A stretch of 64,000 bases of DNA from an uncultured Eubacteriales bacterium (lineage in GTDB: Bacteria; Bacillota; Clostridia; Christensenellales; Pumilibacteraceae), in assembly GCA_900543755.1 (NCBI GenBank), contig UQSP01000001.1:62001-126000 (forward strand), given 5' to 3'. The notes under the pieces are model-generated. The model worked only from the letters and a program-made list of their open reading frames with translations. It was not told the origin of the DNA and searched no databases. This document shows positions 25,125 through 34,090 of the stretch, piece by piece (within the stretch, counting starts at the first letter, position 1; every line of letters starts with the position of its first letter). The position numbers and the translations under genes are program-made.

Positions 25125-26564
25125 ATGGACGAAAAAGAGATTATAAAAAAAATCATGCGCTTGGAGCGCCGCGAAAAGGAGCTTAAACGCAACAATCGGA
25201 TATTCCGTTACAACACGGGCGAAAAAGTTCACCTTAAGCAGTTGGAATTTCATAAGTGCCTTAAGCGTAACCGTTGGGTCTTCGGGGGAAACCGTTCGGG
25301 GAAAACCGAGTGCGGTGCGGTGGAAACGGTCTGGCGGGCGCGCGGGATACATCCTTACCGCGAAAACCGCGACGGAGTTTTCGGTTGGGTGGTGTCGCCC
25401 ACGAGAGAGGTGCAACGCGACGTAGCGCAAAGAAAAATACTTTATTATCTCAATCCCGAGTGGATAGAGGACGTCACAATGGTTTCGGGAAAAAGCGGCA
25501 ATCCCGAAGGCGGAATTATAGATTACATTTCGGTAAGAAACGTTTTCGGCGGTATAAGCCGCATAGGGTTCAAAAGCTCTGAGATGGGCAGAGAGAAATT
25601 CCAGGGCGCCAGCCTGGATTTCGTCTGGTTCGACGAAGAGCCGCCCGAGGACGTTTACGACGAGTGCCGTATGCGCGTGGTGGACAAAAAGGGCGACATT
25701 TACGGGACGATGACGCCGCTTAAAGGCATAACTTTTATTTACAGCCGCATTTTTCTCAACGAGCGCAACGACGAAAACGTATGGCACACGTTCATGGAAT
25801 GGGCGGACAATCCTTATCTCGACCCTAAGGAGATAGAGTCCGTTTCCGCCTCCATGACCGCCGAGGAGCTTGACAGACGCAGGTACGGCAGATTCGTTTC
25901 GTCAAAAGGGTTGGTATATCCCGAATTCAACGAAAACGTGCACGTTATTCCCCCTTTTTCCGTCCCCAAAGAGTGGTACGACAACGTTTCCATCGACCCC
26001 GGACTCAACAATCCGCTGTCCTGCCATTTTTACGCGACCGACGGCGACGGAACGGTCTACGTGATAGCCGAGCATTACGAGCAGGGCAAAAGCGTGGCTT
26101 ATCACGCTAAGATGATAAAGGAAATTGCCAAAAGGCTGGATTGGCACGGCGACGGCAAGGGAAGGATAAGCGCTCTTATCGACAGCGCGGCGTCGCAGAG
26201 GACGCTTGCCTCATCAAAAAGCGTGGCGGAGCTTTTTTACGACGAGGGAATACTTGTGGATACCCGCGTCAACAAAGACCTTTTCAGCGGGATAAACCGC
26301 GTTAAAGAGTACTTAAAACCCGTTTCCGCGCCCGACAGACCGAGGTTGTATATTTTTTCGTCCTGCGTAAACCTTATCCGCGAAATAAAAGGCTACTGGT
26401 GGGGAGAGGGCGACGTACCGAAAAAGCGCGACGACCATGCCCTTGACGAATTGCGCTATTTCATAATGTCCCGACCCGAGCCTTACGTCCCGCCCGTCGT
26501 CAAAAGCGAAATAGCTTTGGATAAAGAGCGGCTTATCCGTAAGCTGCGAAGGAGCGGAAGGTGA
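25125..26564 (+). CDS. Phage terminase large subunit
   Basis: A 479-residue DNA-packaging motor. The N-terminal ATPase has Walker A GGNRSGKT (54-61) and Walker B LDFVWFDEE (about 164-172, catalytic Glu171). The C-terminal RNase-H-like nuclease shows the three acidic clusters VSIDPG, ALIDSAA and RDDHALDELRYF expected for cutting concatemers. It translocates DNA into the prohead through the portal. Both domains and all key acids are intact, so it is potentially active. Together with the P22-like portal it suggests headful packaging. It overlaps the next gene by 4 bp (GTGA), marking the start of a coupled operon. The host-like base composition gives no sign of recent transfer. Confidence 0.92.
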   Translation: MDEKEIIKKIMRLERREKELKRNNRIFRYNTGEKVHLKQLEFHKCLKRNRWVFGGNRSGKTECGAVETVWRARGIHPYRENRDGVFGWVVSPTREVQRDVAQRKILYYLNPEWIEDVTMVSGKSGNPEGGIIDYISVRNVFGGISRIGFKSSEMGREKFQGASLDFVWFDEEPPEDVYDECRMRVVDKKGDIYGTMTPLKGITFIYSRIFLNERNDENVWHTFMEWADNPYLDPKEIESVSASMTAEELDRRRYGRFVSSKGLVYPEFNENVHVIPPFSVPKEWYDNVSIDPGLNNPLSCHFYATDGDGTVYVIAEHYEQGKSVAYHAKMIKEIAKRLDWHGDGKGRISALIDSAASQRTLASSKSVAELFYDEGILVDTRVNKDLFSGINRVKEYLKPVSAPDRPRLYIFSSCVNLIREIKGYWWGEGDVPKKRDDHALDELRYFIMSRPEPYVPPVVKSEIALDKERLIRKLRRSGR

Positions 26565-26866
26565 AGCGCGGTAAAGATAAAAATCAGATTGAGGGATTAA
26601 GGGAAAAGCTTGTCGCCGCCGTAAGACGCAAGGCGGAGGGTTACGAAACTACCGAAAGCGTGGAGGAGTACGCGCTTATCGACGGTCAGCTTACTCTGGT
26701 TAAGCGAAGGGTTACGGTAAAGGAGGTTCCTGCCGACGTCGCGGCGGTGAGATTCATGCTGGAAGAGTGCGCCGCCGAAACGGATTATATGAGCGAACAG
26801 CAGCTTAAAGAAGAAAAGCTGCGTCTTATTAAATTACTTAAGGAGGATGAAAATGCAGCTGATTAA
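26561..26866 (+). CDS. Small protein, possible terminase-small-subunit relative
   Basis: A 101-residue protein starting at GTG within the terminase stop, after AAGGAG (26549-26554). It is helical at both ends with a central beta hairpin-like segment YETTESVEEYALIDGQLTLV and KRRVTVKEVPADVAAVRFML, again followed by a helix. The pattern of EE...DG.L...KR.VT.K.VPADV.A..F.L recalls the C-terminal oligomerisation part of small terminase subunits of Firmicutes phages. The N-terminal DNA-binding domain of those proteins is not evident, so the assignment is weak. Its place next to the large subunit supports a packaging role. Confidence 0.5.
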   Translation: MKRGKDKNQIEGLREKLVAAVRRKAEGYETTESVEEYALIDGQLTLVKRRVTVKEVPADVAAVRFMLEECAAETDYMSEQQLKEEKLRLIKLLKEDENAAD

Positions 26867-27065
26867 AGCAAAAGCCGGCTTAAGGTGCGAAATAGGCTCC
26901 TGCCGAAATCGCGCAAAGTTTACAATCAAGCTGGACAGGGTGGGGATAAGAAGCTCGATAAACGTGTGTCCGGATTGTCTTAACGAGCTTTACAGAACTT
27001 TGGGGGAAAGCGTTATTCCCAAAAGCATCGAGACCGTAAGGCCCAAAGCCGATGCCGCGGAATAA
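26853..27065 (+). CDS. Small zinc-ribbon protein of the phage cassette
   Basis: A 70-residue protein with Cys pairs CEIGSC and CPDC about 32 residues apart, a probable zinc ribbon. The tail is charged. The ATG at 26853 is preferred to the one at 26847 because AGGAGG (26841-26846) then has a normal 6-nt spacing. It overlaps the preceding gene's end by 14 bp. Small zinc-ribbon proteins are common beside phage packaging genes, often of unknown role. I do not recognise the family. Confidence 0.6.
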   Translation: MQLIKAKAGLRCEIGSCRNRAKFTIKLDRVGIRSSINVCPDCLNELYRTLGESVIPKSIETVRPKADAAE

Positions 27066-27138
27066 ACTTTTTATAAAGCCCGACCGCTTTTCGGCATAAT
27101 CTCTACGGAATCGGTCGGCAGAAATCAACGGAGGAAAC

Positions 27139-29016
27139 ATGGACAAAAAATTTATTGAGGATATCGTCTCCGACGTGCGCTCCGATTATGAAACCCGCGC
27201 CGCCGAGAGACGGCAGTTCGAGTCGCAATGGCAGCTTAACGCTAATTTCGTCATCGGCAACCAGTATTGCAGAATAGGCGTTAAAGGCGACGTGGAGGAC
27301 TGTGAAAAGGATTATTACTGGCAGGAGCGGGAGGTTTTCAATCACATCGCAACCATTCTGGAAACCCGTCTTGCCAAACTGTCGCGCGTGCGGCCCAAAA
27401 TGAGCGTTTTGCCCGCGTCCGACGACGACGGCGACGTAAAAACCGCAAAAGCGTCAGGTAAAATACTTGATTCGGCGTACAACAAGCTGGACGTAAACAC
27501 GCTGGTGGGTAACGCCACCATGTGGTCGGAGCTTACCGGCAGTGTGTTTTACAAGGTTACCTGGGACAATAAAGGCGGCAGAAAAGTGGGCTTAGACGAA
27601 AAAAAGAAACCTCTTTACGAGGGCGACGTCAGGATAGACGTTTGTCCGCCGTATGAAATTCTTCCCGATTCGCTTATTTGTCAGTCGGTGGAGGATTGCG
27701 TAAGCATAATACACGCAAAAGCGGTCAGCGTGGAGGACGTAAAGCGCATTTGGGGCAAAGACGTCAAGCCCGAGGACACCGACGTGGTGTCGATATCCAA
27801 CATCGGGGTAATAGGCGGGCTGGGACTTGCCAGCGCCGTCAGCAAAATAGGCCGCGATAAAAAACAGGACCGCGTTATCGTCATCGAGCGTTACACAAGG
27901 CCCACGCCTCAAAAGCCGAACGGAGAGCTTGTCATAGTAGCGGGCAAAACGCTGCTGCATTACGGAGAGCTGCCTTATCTCAACGGCACGGACGGGGAAA
28001 GGGAACTGCCTTTTGTTCAGCAGAATTCCATTAACCGCGCGGGTTGCTTTTTCGGCACCAGCATGGTGGAGCGCGCAATACCCATTCAGCGCGCGTACAA
28101 TGCCGTAAAAAACCGCAAACACGAGTTTCTTAACCGCATAGCCGTGGGTGTGCTTGCTGTCGAGGACGGCTCGGTGGATACCGAAAATCTGGAAACCGAG
28201 GGGTTAAGCCCGGGTAAAATCCTGGTTTACCGTCAGGGCAGCAACGCTCCGAGGCTGATGAGCCCCGGCTCGGTACCCGCGGATTTTACGGTGGAGGAAC
28301 AGCGTCTTTTGGACGAATTCGTGGACGTAAGCGGCATAAGCGAAATCATGCGTTCGTCTTCCGTTCCCGCTTCGGTAACCAGCGGCGTAGCCATTCAGAT
28401 GCTTATCGAGCAGGACGATACGCGTATATCGGTTACCGCCGAAAACATTCGCCGCGCCGTAAAGAAAATAGCGCAGCACATGCTAAGGCTATACCGCCAG
28501 TTTGCGCTTACGCCGCGGCTTGCGCGTTTCGTGGGCGATGAGGGCGAAACGGAATTGATTTGCTGGTCGAAAAGCGACATAAGCAGCGACGACATAATTT
28601 TCGATACGGACAACGAAATAAACACCACGACGGCGGCAAAGCAGAGCATGATGTTCGACCTTCTGAAGGCGGGACTTTTATACGACGAGGACGGAAAGTT
28701 AAGCGACGCCATGCGATATAAAATTCTGGAGGTCTTCGGTTACGGCGGATGGGAGCGCACTCAGAACGTAAGCGCATTGCACGTTTCGCGTGCGGGCAAG
28801 GAAAACGCCGCCATAACGAACAAAGAGCCTCAGGCCAGCGAAGTGGACGACCACGAGCTGCACGTAGCCGAGCACGTCAAGTACTTCTTAAGCCATGAGT
28901 TCGAAGAACGATGCGTTCGTCGTCCGGAGCTTAAAGAAAGGCTTCTTAATCATATAAGGGAACATAAACGGCTTAAGAATACCGAGAAGTTATTGGAGGG
29001 AGAGAAAAACGTATGA
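27139..29016 (+). CDS. Phage portal protein (P22-like)
   Basis: A 625-residue protein forming the dodecameric portal at one capsid vertex, through which terminase packs DNA. It resembles the P22/podovirus portal group. The N-terminus has DYETRAAERRQFESQWQLN and NQYCRIG; the core has FNHIATILETRLAKLSRVRP, the aromatic-Trp strand SVFYKVTWDN and the FCPPYEIL-like strand DVCPPYEILPDS. The clip/stem and crown helices follow (AIPIQRAYNAVKN and VQSGVAIQML-type TSGVAIQMLIEQDD at about 415). Length is similar to P22 gp1 without its long barrel. It is preceded by a good GGAGG site and overlaps the next gene by 4 bp (ATGA). Intact. Confidence 0.85.
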   Translation: MDKKFIEDIVSDVRSDYETRAAERRQFESQWQLNANFVIGNQYCRIGVKGDVEDCEKDYYWQEREVFNHIATILETRLAKLSRVRPKMSVLPASDDDGDVKTAKASGKILDSAYNKLDVNTLVGNATMWSELTGSVFYKVTWDNKGGRKVGLDEKKKPLYEGDVRIDVCPPYEILPDSLICQSVEDCVSIIHAKAVSVEDVKRIWGKDVKPEDTDVVSISNIGVIGGLGLASAVSKIGRDKKQDRVIVIERYTRPTPQKPNGELVIVAGKTLLHYGELPYLNGTDGERELPFVQQNSINRAGCFFGTSMVERAIPIQRAYNAVKNRKHEFLNRIAVGVLAVEDGSVDTENLETEGLSPGKILVYRQGSNAPRLMSPGSVPADFTVEEQRLLDEFVDVSGISEIMRSSSVPASVTSGVAIQMLIEQDDTRISVTAENIRRAVKKIAQHMLRLYRQFALTPRLARFVGDEGETELICWSKSDISSDDIIFDTDNEINTTTAAKQSMMFDLLKAGLLYDEDGKLSDAMRYKILEVFGYGGWERTQNVSALHVSRAGKENAAITNKEPQASEVDDHELHVAEHVKYFLSHEFEERCVRRPELKERLLNHIREHKRLKNTEKLLEGEKNV

Positions 29017-29540
29017 CGGATAAAAAAACTGTTACGCAGCCCGCGGCTTCAGCCGATACCGATTCCGCTTTGAAAAAGGAGGAAACCGTAAAGGGGGCGG
29101 GCGCAAAGCCTGCGCGTTCAACCTTGGATTCGGACCAGAAGGACAAGCGCAAGGTCAAGCGCGAAAACGAAAACAGACTGCTGAAGGCTTATCTGTATAT
29201 TCAGTCGGCAAAAGACAAACTGGAAAAAACGACTGAATTTCTTAAAAGGGAAAATGCCGTTTTAAGGCGCAAACTCAGCGAACTGCAAGCGGAAAACGCG
29301 CGGCTTGCCGCTCCGCCCGATTACGGGGCGATTACGGAAGACGACGCTTTCGTTGAATTCGCGCTTAAAAACGAACGCCTTAAAGAGAAATTCGTTGCGG
29401 ACTATCTGAAAACGCTTAAGGGGACGGGCGCCGTAAGCGTTCTTTCGGGGTCGGTGGGTTTAAGCCCTCTGACGCCCGCGGCAAAGCCCAAAAGCCTTGC
29501 CGAGGCTAAAAAACTGGCAGAAATTTTAATTAAAGGATAA
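29013..29540 (+). CDS. Scaffold-like coiled-coil protein
   Basis: A 175-residue highly charged protein. The first ~45 residues are disordered (Thr/Ala/Lys-rich). Residues about 50-95 form a clear coiled coil (KAYLYIQSAKDKLEKTTEFL, then LRRKLSELQAENARLA), followed by a helical segment DAFVEFALKNERLKEKFVADYL. Its position between portal and major capsid protein, size and composition fit a scaffolding protein that guides capsid assembly and then leaves. No protease domain is fused. It is translationally coupled to the portal. The role is inferred from position. Confidence 0.6.
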   Translation: MTDKKTVTQPAASADTDSALKKEETVKGAGAKPARSTLDSDQKDKRKVKRENENRLLKAYLYIQSAKDKLEKTTEFLKRENAVLRRKLSELQAENARLAAPPDYGAITEDDAFVEFALKNERLKEKFVADYLKTLKGTGAVSVLSGSVGLSPLTPAAKPKSLAEAKKLAEILIKG

Positions 29541-29554
29541 CGGAGGAAACAATT

Positions 29555-30730
29555 ATGGTAACATTGACTAATGCGGAAAATGCGCTTAAAACCGTGTATC
29601 TCGGTGCGGTGACCGAGCTTCTCAACACCAAAGCCAACCCTCTTTTGGGTAAAATCGAACAGACAAGCGTAGACGTGTGGGGTAAAGAAGTGCGCACCGC
29701 GGCGCGCGTGGGTATCAACGGCGGCATTGGCGCCGGCGACGAGGCGGGTAATCTTCCCGGCGCGTACGGCAGCAACTACATTCAGTTTGTGTCCACGCTT
29801 AAAAACCTTTACGGACAAATCGAAATATCCGATAAGGCGATAAGAGCAAGCGCGGACGGTCGCGGAGCTTTTACCGACCTTCTCAACAGCGAGCTTGAAA
29901 GCCTTCTTGCGGCGTCCAAATTCAATCTCGGACGTATGCTTTACGGCGACGGCTCGGGAAAACTGTGCACGATAAACGCGCTGAGCGGCTCAAGCTATCC
30001 CGTTTCGGATACGCGCAACCTCATCGAAGGAATGGTGGTGGACGTTTATACTTCCGCGGGCGCGTTGTCTGCAAGCGGACTGAGGATTTCTTACGTTGAC
30101 CGCGACAACAGCACGGTAACGTTTGCGTCCGCGCCTTCTACGACCATAGGGGCAAGCAGCGTAATGTATATTCAGGGCAGCAAAGATAAGGAAATTACGG
30201 GACTCGGGGCTATATTCGACTCCACTAAGCCGCTTTACGGACTTACCAGAAGCAATTATCCCTTCCTGTCGCCTTATCTTAAGGCTGTGGACGCCGCCAT
30301 CGACGAGGTGACGATTCAGAAAGCCATCGACAGACTGGAGTATAACGCCAATTCGACGGTGGACTTTATCGCCGTGTCCGCAGACGTAAAATACGCTTAT
30401 CAGGAATACATGAAGCAGTATAAGCGCAACATCGACGTCATGGAACTTTCGGGCGGCTACAAAACGCTTGCTTACAACGGCATACCTTTCGTTTACGACC
30501 GCTTTATAGAGGACGGCGCCATGTATCTTCTCGACACCACGGCGTTCAAACTGCACCAGCTTTGCGACTGGAGATATCTCGAGAACGAGAACGGCAAAAT
30601 TCTTCGTCAGACGCAGGGTAAACCCACGTATACCGCTACGCTCGTCAAATACTGCGACCTTATTTGCGCGCGTCCCAACGGCCAGGCAAAGCTTACCGGT
30701 CTTACGGCGCCACAGGCAAATGAAGCGTAA
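29555..30730 (+). CDS. Phage major capsid protein
   Basis: A 391-residue protein expected to have the HK97 fold. Features are the N-terminal helix LTNAENALKTVYLGAV, the long E-loop region rich in Gly (RVGINGGIGAGDEAGNLP, about 52-70), the spine helix FTDLLNSELESLLAASKFNLGRMLYG (about 109-134; read as FTDLLNSELES plus LLAASKFNLGRMLYG) and a C-terminal beta-rich P-domain ending TYTATLVKYCDL. No long N-terminal delta domain is present, which agrees with a separate scaffold. It starts 14 bp after the scaffold gene with a CGGAGG site. It would be the most abundant product of the cassette. Confidence 0.85.
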   Translation: MVTLTNAENALKTVYLGAVTELLNTKANPLLGKIEQTSVDVWGKEVRTAARVGINGGIGAGDEAGNLPGAYGSNYIQFVSTLKNLYGQIEISDKAIRASADGRGAFTDLLNSELESLLAASKFNLGRMLYGDGSGKLCTINALSGSSYPVSDTRNLIEGMVVDVYTSAGALSASGLRISYVDRDNSTVTFASAPSTTIGASSVMYIQGSKDKEITGLGAIFDSTKPLYGLTRSNYPFLSPYLKAVDAAIDEVTIQKAIDRLEYNANSTVDFIAVSADVKYAYQEYMKQYKRNIDVMELSGGYKTLAYNGIPFVYDRFIEDGAMYLLDTTAFKLHQLCDWRYLENENGKILRQTQGKPTYTATLVKYCDLICARPNGQAKLTGLTAPQANEA

Positions 30731-31070
30731 TTCAATCGGATACGGGCGCGTCGTCACGCACGACCTTTACGATATAGCCGACAGGCTGAAAGAAATCGAC
30801 GAGGACTATTTCGTTTTTTATTCCTATCGGGATAAGCGGTATGAGGTTCATCACAAGGGGCAAAGGGGCGATACGTTCGCTTTGGCGGTCCCGTATGACG
30901 AGCTGGACGAACGTACTTTAAGACTGGTGCGCCGTACCCGTGCCGAACGCGCCGAAAAACTTATCGAAGAAATGGAAAAACAAAATCGGGAAGCGGAAAA
31001 ACGCGCACGCGACAGGGCGGTGGAAAACGCCGCCCTCAATACGGAAAGGATTTTTTCCTCTTTCGTATGA
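30720..31070 (+). CDS. Small coiled-coil protein downstream of capsid gene
   Basis: A 116-residue protein starting inside the capsid-gene stop (11-bp overlap), so it is probably translationally coupled. The N-terminal half is mixed alpha/beta (DLYDIADRLKEIDEDYFVFY, then SYRDKRYEVHHKG). The C-terminal half is a long charged helix rich in Glu, Arg and Ala (residues about 65-110). I do not recognise the family. The position between major capsid and head-completion genes suggests a minor head protein or assembly factor. Confidence 0.6.
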   Translation: MKRNSIGYGRVVTHDLYDIADRLKEIDEDYFVFYSYRDKRYEVHHKGQRGDTFALAVPYDELDERTLRLVRRTRAERAEKLIEEMEKQNREAEKRARDRAVENAALNTERIFSSFV

Positions 31071-31110
31071 AAAACCTTCCTTAACCCGATTTTTTTAAGG
31101 AGGATGATTT

Positions 31111-31671
31111 ATGGATTTAAAAACAGTCGTTTATTACGCGGCTATGTTTTTACAGCTGGAGGATGTTACGGAGGCGCTTGAAAGCGATTCGGAGTATATC
31201 GGGGAAACCGCCGACGAAATAGACAGGCTTACGCGCTGCGCCAATCTTGTGCTTTCGGAAACCGCCGCCGATTATATGCCGCTTAAAACGAGGGAAGAAA
31301 TTTATTGCGAAAACGGCGAAATGCTTTTCACTCAGCTTTCAAAACCCGTAATCGACGTTTTTTCCGTCAGCTCCGCCGCGGGCGTTACCGTTCCTTTCAA
31401 GCAGTATTTCGACAGGCTTATTTTGCCTAAAGAGGGAAGCTATACCGTCGAATACGGTTACGCTCCCGAGAAACTTGCGCTTGACGACCCTCTTCCTTAT
31501 ACCGAAAGAGTGTCTGCGCGCGTCATAGCTTACGGCACGGCGTGTGAGTACTGCATTATTTCGGGCATGACGGACGAAGCGGTTTTGTGGGATAAGCGCT
31601 ATAAGGACGCATTGCATCTTGCGGCAATTCAGAAAAGCGAAAAGCGCGTGGCAAAAAGGCGGTGGCTCTGA
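31111..31671 (+). CDS. Head-completion/adaptor-like phage protein
   Basis: A 186-residue protein. Helical N-terminus (DLKTVVYYAAMFLQLEDVT), DEIDRLTRCANLVLSETAAD, then a beta sheet segment (CENGEMLFTQLSKPVIDVFSV with FKQYFDRLILPKEGSYTVEY, each part short), and C-terminal helices with a basic end (KSEKRVAKRRW). Size, fold pattern and position after the capsid gene resemble the adaptors that bridge portal and tail (P22 gp4 or HK97 gp6 type). It overlaps the next gene by one base (TGATG). Assignment by context only. Confidence 0.55.
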   Translation: MDLKTVVYYAAMFLQLEDVTEALESDSEYIGETADEIDRLTRCANLVLSETAADYMPLKTREEIYCENGEMLFTQLSKPVIDVFSVSSAAGVTVPFKQYFDRLILPKEGSYTVEYGYAPEKLALDDPLPYTERVSARVIAYGTACEYCIISGMTDEAVLWDKRYKDALHLAAIQKSEKRVAKRRWL

Positions 31672-33092
31672 TGCGCGACAATTACATAGCATTCGCAGGC
31701 GCAGCCAAGTCCCGCCTTGTCATACCCGATTTTTCGTCCGGTGTGGATTTTTTCTCGGATGAAAGCGTAACCGCCGTTAACAGGGCGAAAGACTGTTACA
31801 ATTTCTGTTTTTCGGACGGCGCGCTTAAAGAGGGATACGGACTTGTCGATTACGAAAGATTCAAGGGTATCAGGCCGTCATACGTATGGCTGTATAAGCG
31901 TTACGACGTCGAAAAAGAAATGCAGGACGACAGATTCGTGATAGTATCTGAAGAAGGCGAACTGTATTCCTGTACGGCTAACGGCAGTGAGCCGGCAGTA
32001 AAATTTACCGGAATTACTTTTACTTCGCCGCCATCGTTTGTAAATTACAGGCTTTACGGTACGGACGTGGTGCTTATTTGTTCGGCCAGGGAGGGAATGT
32101 ACGTTTACGACGGAGAAAATACTCCTTACCACGTTGACAACGCTCCCAACATTACATCCATGGCCCTTCATTACGAGCGTCTGTTCGTTACGGTCGACGG
32201 CGAAAAAAACGCAGTATGGTTTTCGGACGACCTTGACCCCACAAACTGGGACTCGTCGCTTGCGGGCGGCGGCTTTATCCAGATGATCGACGAAAGAGGC
32301 GCCTTAAACAGGGTAATAAGCTACCTTAACTACGTTTACGTATTCCGCGATTACGGAATTTCACGCATTACCGCTTTCGGGGCGCAAACGGATTTTTCAG
32401 TAAGCAATCTTTTCGTTTCCAGCGGAAAGATTTATCCCGGGTCGGTCGCTTTATGCGGTGACTCCGTCATTTTTCTTGCGGCGGACGGGCTTTATATGTT
32501 TGACGGAGTTTCCACCAAAAAAATACTTAAAGGACTGGACACTATTATAGAAAGCGGAGAAAATGCGTGCGCGTTTTATGCCGAAGGCAAATATTATCTT
32601 TCCTTCAGGCGTAAAAAAGACGAGGATACGGTGGGCTGCGAAGATAGCAGTTACCTCAATAACGCGTTGCTTGTGCTTGATATTAACGGCGGTGACTACT
32701 CGATGGCGCGAGGGCTTGACATCACTTGTTTCTGCCACACCGCCGACGGCAGCATTATAGCCGTCACAAGCAACTGCGATGTGGGAACGATTGAAAAATG
32801 CGGCAGGTTTTTCGGCCGTTATCTTAAGAAGAAATGGCGTGTCCCGAAAACAGATTTGGGAGACGACAAAACTAAATTCGTAAGAAAAATCTGCCTTACA
32901 ATCAATGGAAACGTATCAATAGTTTTGCGCTCCGATACGCGCGAAAAGGAAGTTTCTTTCAGAGGATTTAATGAAGTAAAGAAGAAACGCGTATCGTTCA
33001 GCGGGCGAAGAATCGGATTTGACATCGTTTCAACGGACGATTCGGTTTATGTGTCGCGTCCGTCGCTGATAATCACGAAAAGCGGTAACTGA
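31671..33092 (+). CDS. Beta-propeller head-completion/tail-nozzle-like protein
   Basis: A 473-residue protein, close to the 472 of P22 gp10. It is beta-rich, with repeated blades such as MALHYERLFVTVDGEKNAVW, then FSDDLDPTNWD, YVYVFRDYGISRITAFGAQ and GDSVIFLAADGLYMFDG. The FS..LDPTNW motif and the DGLY.FDG strand occur in podovirus proteins that plug the portal and form the tail nozzle. ATG at 31671 is preferred to GTG at 31662 because it overlaps the upstream stop (TGATG). The C-terminal 80 residues are basic and beta-rich (KKWRVPKTDLGDDK). The gp10-like assignment is inference from length, blades and neighbours. Confidence 0.6.
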   Translation: MRDNYIAFAGAAKSRLVIPDFSSGVDFFSDESVTAVNRAKDCYNFCFSDGALKEGYGLVDYERFKGIRPSYVWLYKRYDVEKEMQDDRFVIVSEEGELYSCTANGSEPAVKFTGITFTSPPSFVNYRLYGTDVVLICSAREGMYVYDGENTPYHVDNAPNITSMALHYERLFVTVDGEKNAVWFSDDLDPTNWDSSLAGGGFIQMIDERGALNRVISYLNYVYVFRDYGISRITAFGAQTDFSVSNLFVSSGKIYPGSVALCGDSVIFLAADGLYMFDGVSTKKILKGLDTIIESGENACAFYAEGKYYLSFRRKKDEDTVGCEDSSYLNNALLVLDINGGDYSMARGLDITCFCHTADGSIIAVTSNCDVGTIEKCGRFFGRYLKKKWRVPKTDLGDDKTKFVRKICLTINGNVSIVLRSDTREKEVSFRGFNEVKKKRVSFSGRRIGFDIVSTDDSVYVSRPSLIITKSGN

Positions 33093-33107
33093 CGGGAGGA
33101 ACAAAAA

Positions 33108-34079
33108 ATGGATTACGGCAAAATTGCATATTTAAAAGTCGACGAGCTGGAAAACAGAATTGCCGTGTCGACGAAATCAAACCGCGTATTGTGCGGAAGT
33201 TATACGGTTAACCCCATTTTCGATTTTAGAAGAGGCGACTGTTTTATTTCCGAGCTTCGCGCAAAAGGAGGCGTGACTGTTTTTGTCCGTGCCTTTGTTC
33301 GCGCCGACGAATCCTTGTCCGACGCCGAATTAAGCGTGAAAATCAACGGACTTAAAGCCGGCTCCGTCAGATTTTCCGCCGCGGAAGGAGAAGTAAGCGA
33401 CTGTTTCGTAATGTGCGCCGCAATGATAGACGGCACGGCGGTTTTGTCGGTAGGAGCCGATAAACAAAACTGCACGCTGGTTTCCTGTCAGATAGTGGTA
33501 AACGGCGCCGACGCTGATTTGGCGAGAACGGGCGGCGACGCAGCGGCGGATAAATGCGGCGACTTGTGGGCGCTTGTGTTTTCACGGGACGACAACGTTT
33601 ATGCCTGCTTGTTTACCGAGCCCGATTTTTCGGCGGCTAACCCTGTTTACATCGCTACGGGAAGCCGCTGCGACGTCACCGCGACGCAAGACGGTTTTGC
33701 CGTAGCTTATGTCGACGTTGCGGGAAATACTTTCGTGGTGTTTACCGATACCTCGCTTAACGTAACAAGCAGATTGTTCGTAAACTGCGGGGCGGAGGCT
33801 GTTGCCATTGCCCGTTACAGGGACGGCTTTGCCTTGTCGGAGTTGGTTGAAGGTAAAGCGCAGTGCCGTTACGTGACTAAAAACAGCTGTTCTCAGCCGT
33901 TTCAGGTGGACGTGGGAGAAAAAGTCGAGAGCATAAGCTTTGTGAAAAACGCTTTGCCTCCCGTACTTGTCATAAGCACTGAGGAGCGTAATCTCATAAA
34001 AAGCTGCGAAACGGAATACGGCGGCAGCGACAAAATAAACGTTTCAGCAGACGTGGTTTATACTGCAGTTACGGTATAA
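33108..34079 (+). CDS. Beta-rich phage structural protein, unknown
   Basis: A 323-residue protein made almost wholly of predicted beta strands. The first half (about 1-150) looks like a jelly-roll-type domain with CFISELRAKGGVTVFVRAFV. The second half (about 165-300) has blade-like repeats: DLWALVFSRDDNVYACLFTE, GFAVAYVDVAGNTFVVFTD and GFALSELVEGKAQCRY, each about 45 residues apart, as in a small propeller. It starts 15 bp after the previous gene with GGGAGG. I do not recognise the family. Context suggests a tail or fibre-adaptor component. Confidence 0.55.
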   Translation: MDYGKIAYLKVDELENRIAVSTKSNRVLCGSYTVNPIFDFRRGDCFISELRAKGGVTVFVRAFVRADESLSDAELSVKINGLKAGSVRFSAAEGEVSDCFVMCAAMIDGTAVLSVGADKQNCTLVSCQIVVNGADADLARTGGDAAADKCGDLWALVFSRDDNVYACLFTEPDFSAANPVYIATGSRCDVTATQDGFAVAYVDVAGNTFVVFTDTSLNVTSRLFVNCGAEAVAIARYRDGFALSELVEGKAQCRYVTKNSCSQPFQVDVGEKVESISFVKNALPPVLVISTEERNLIKSCETEYGGSDKINVSADVVYTAVTV

Positions 34080-34090
34080 GGAGAGAAAAA

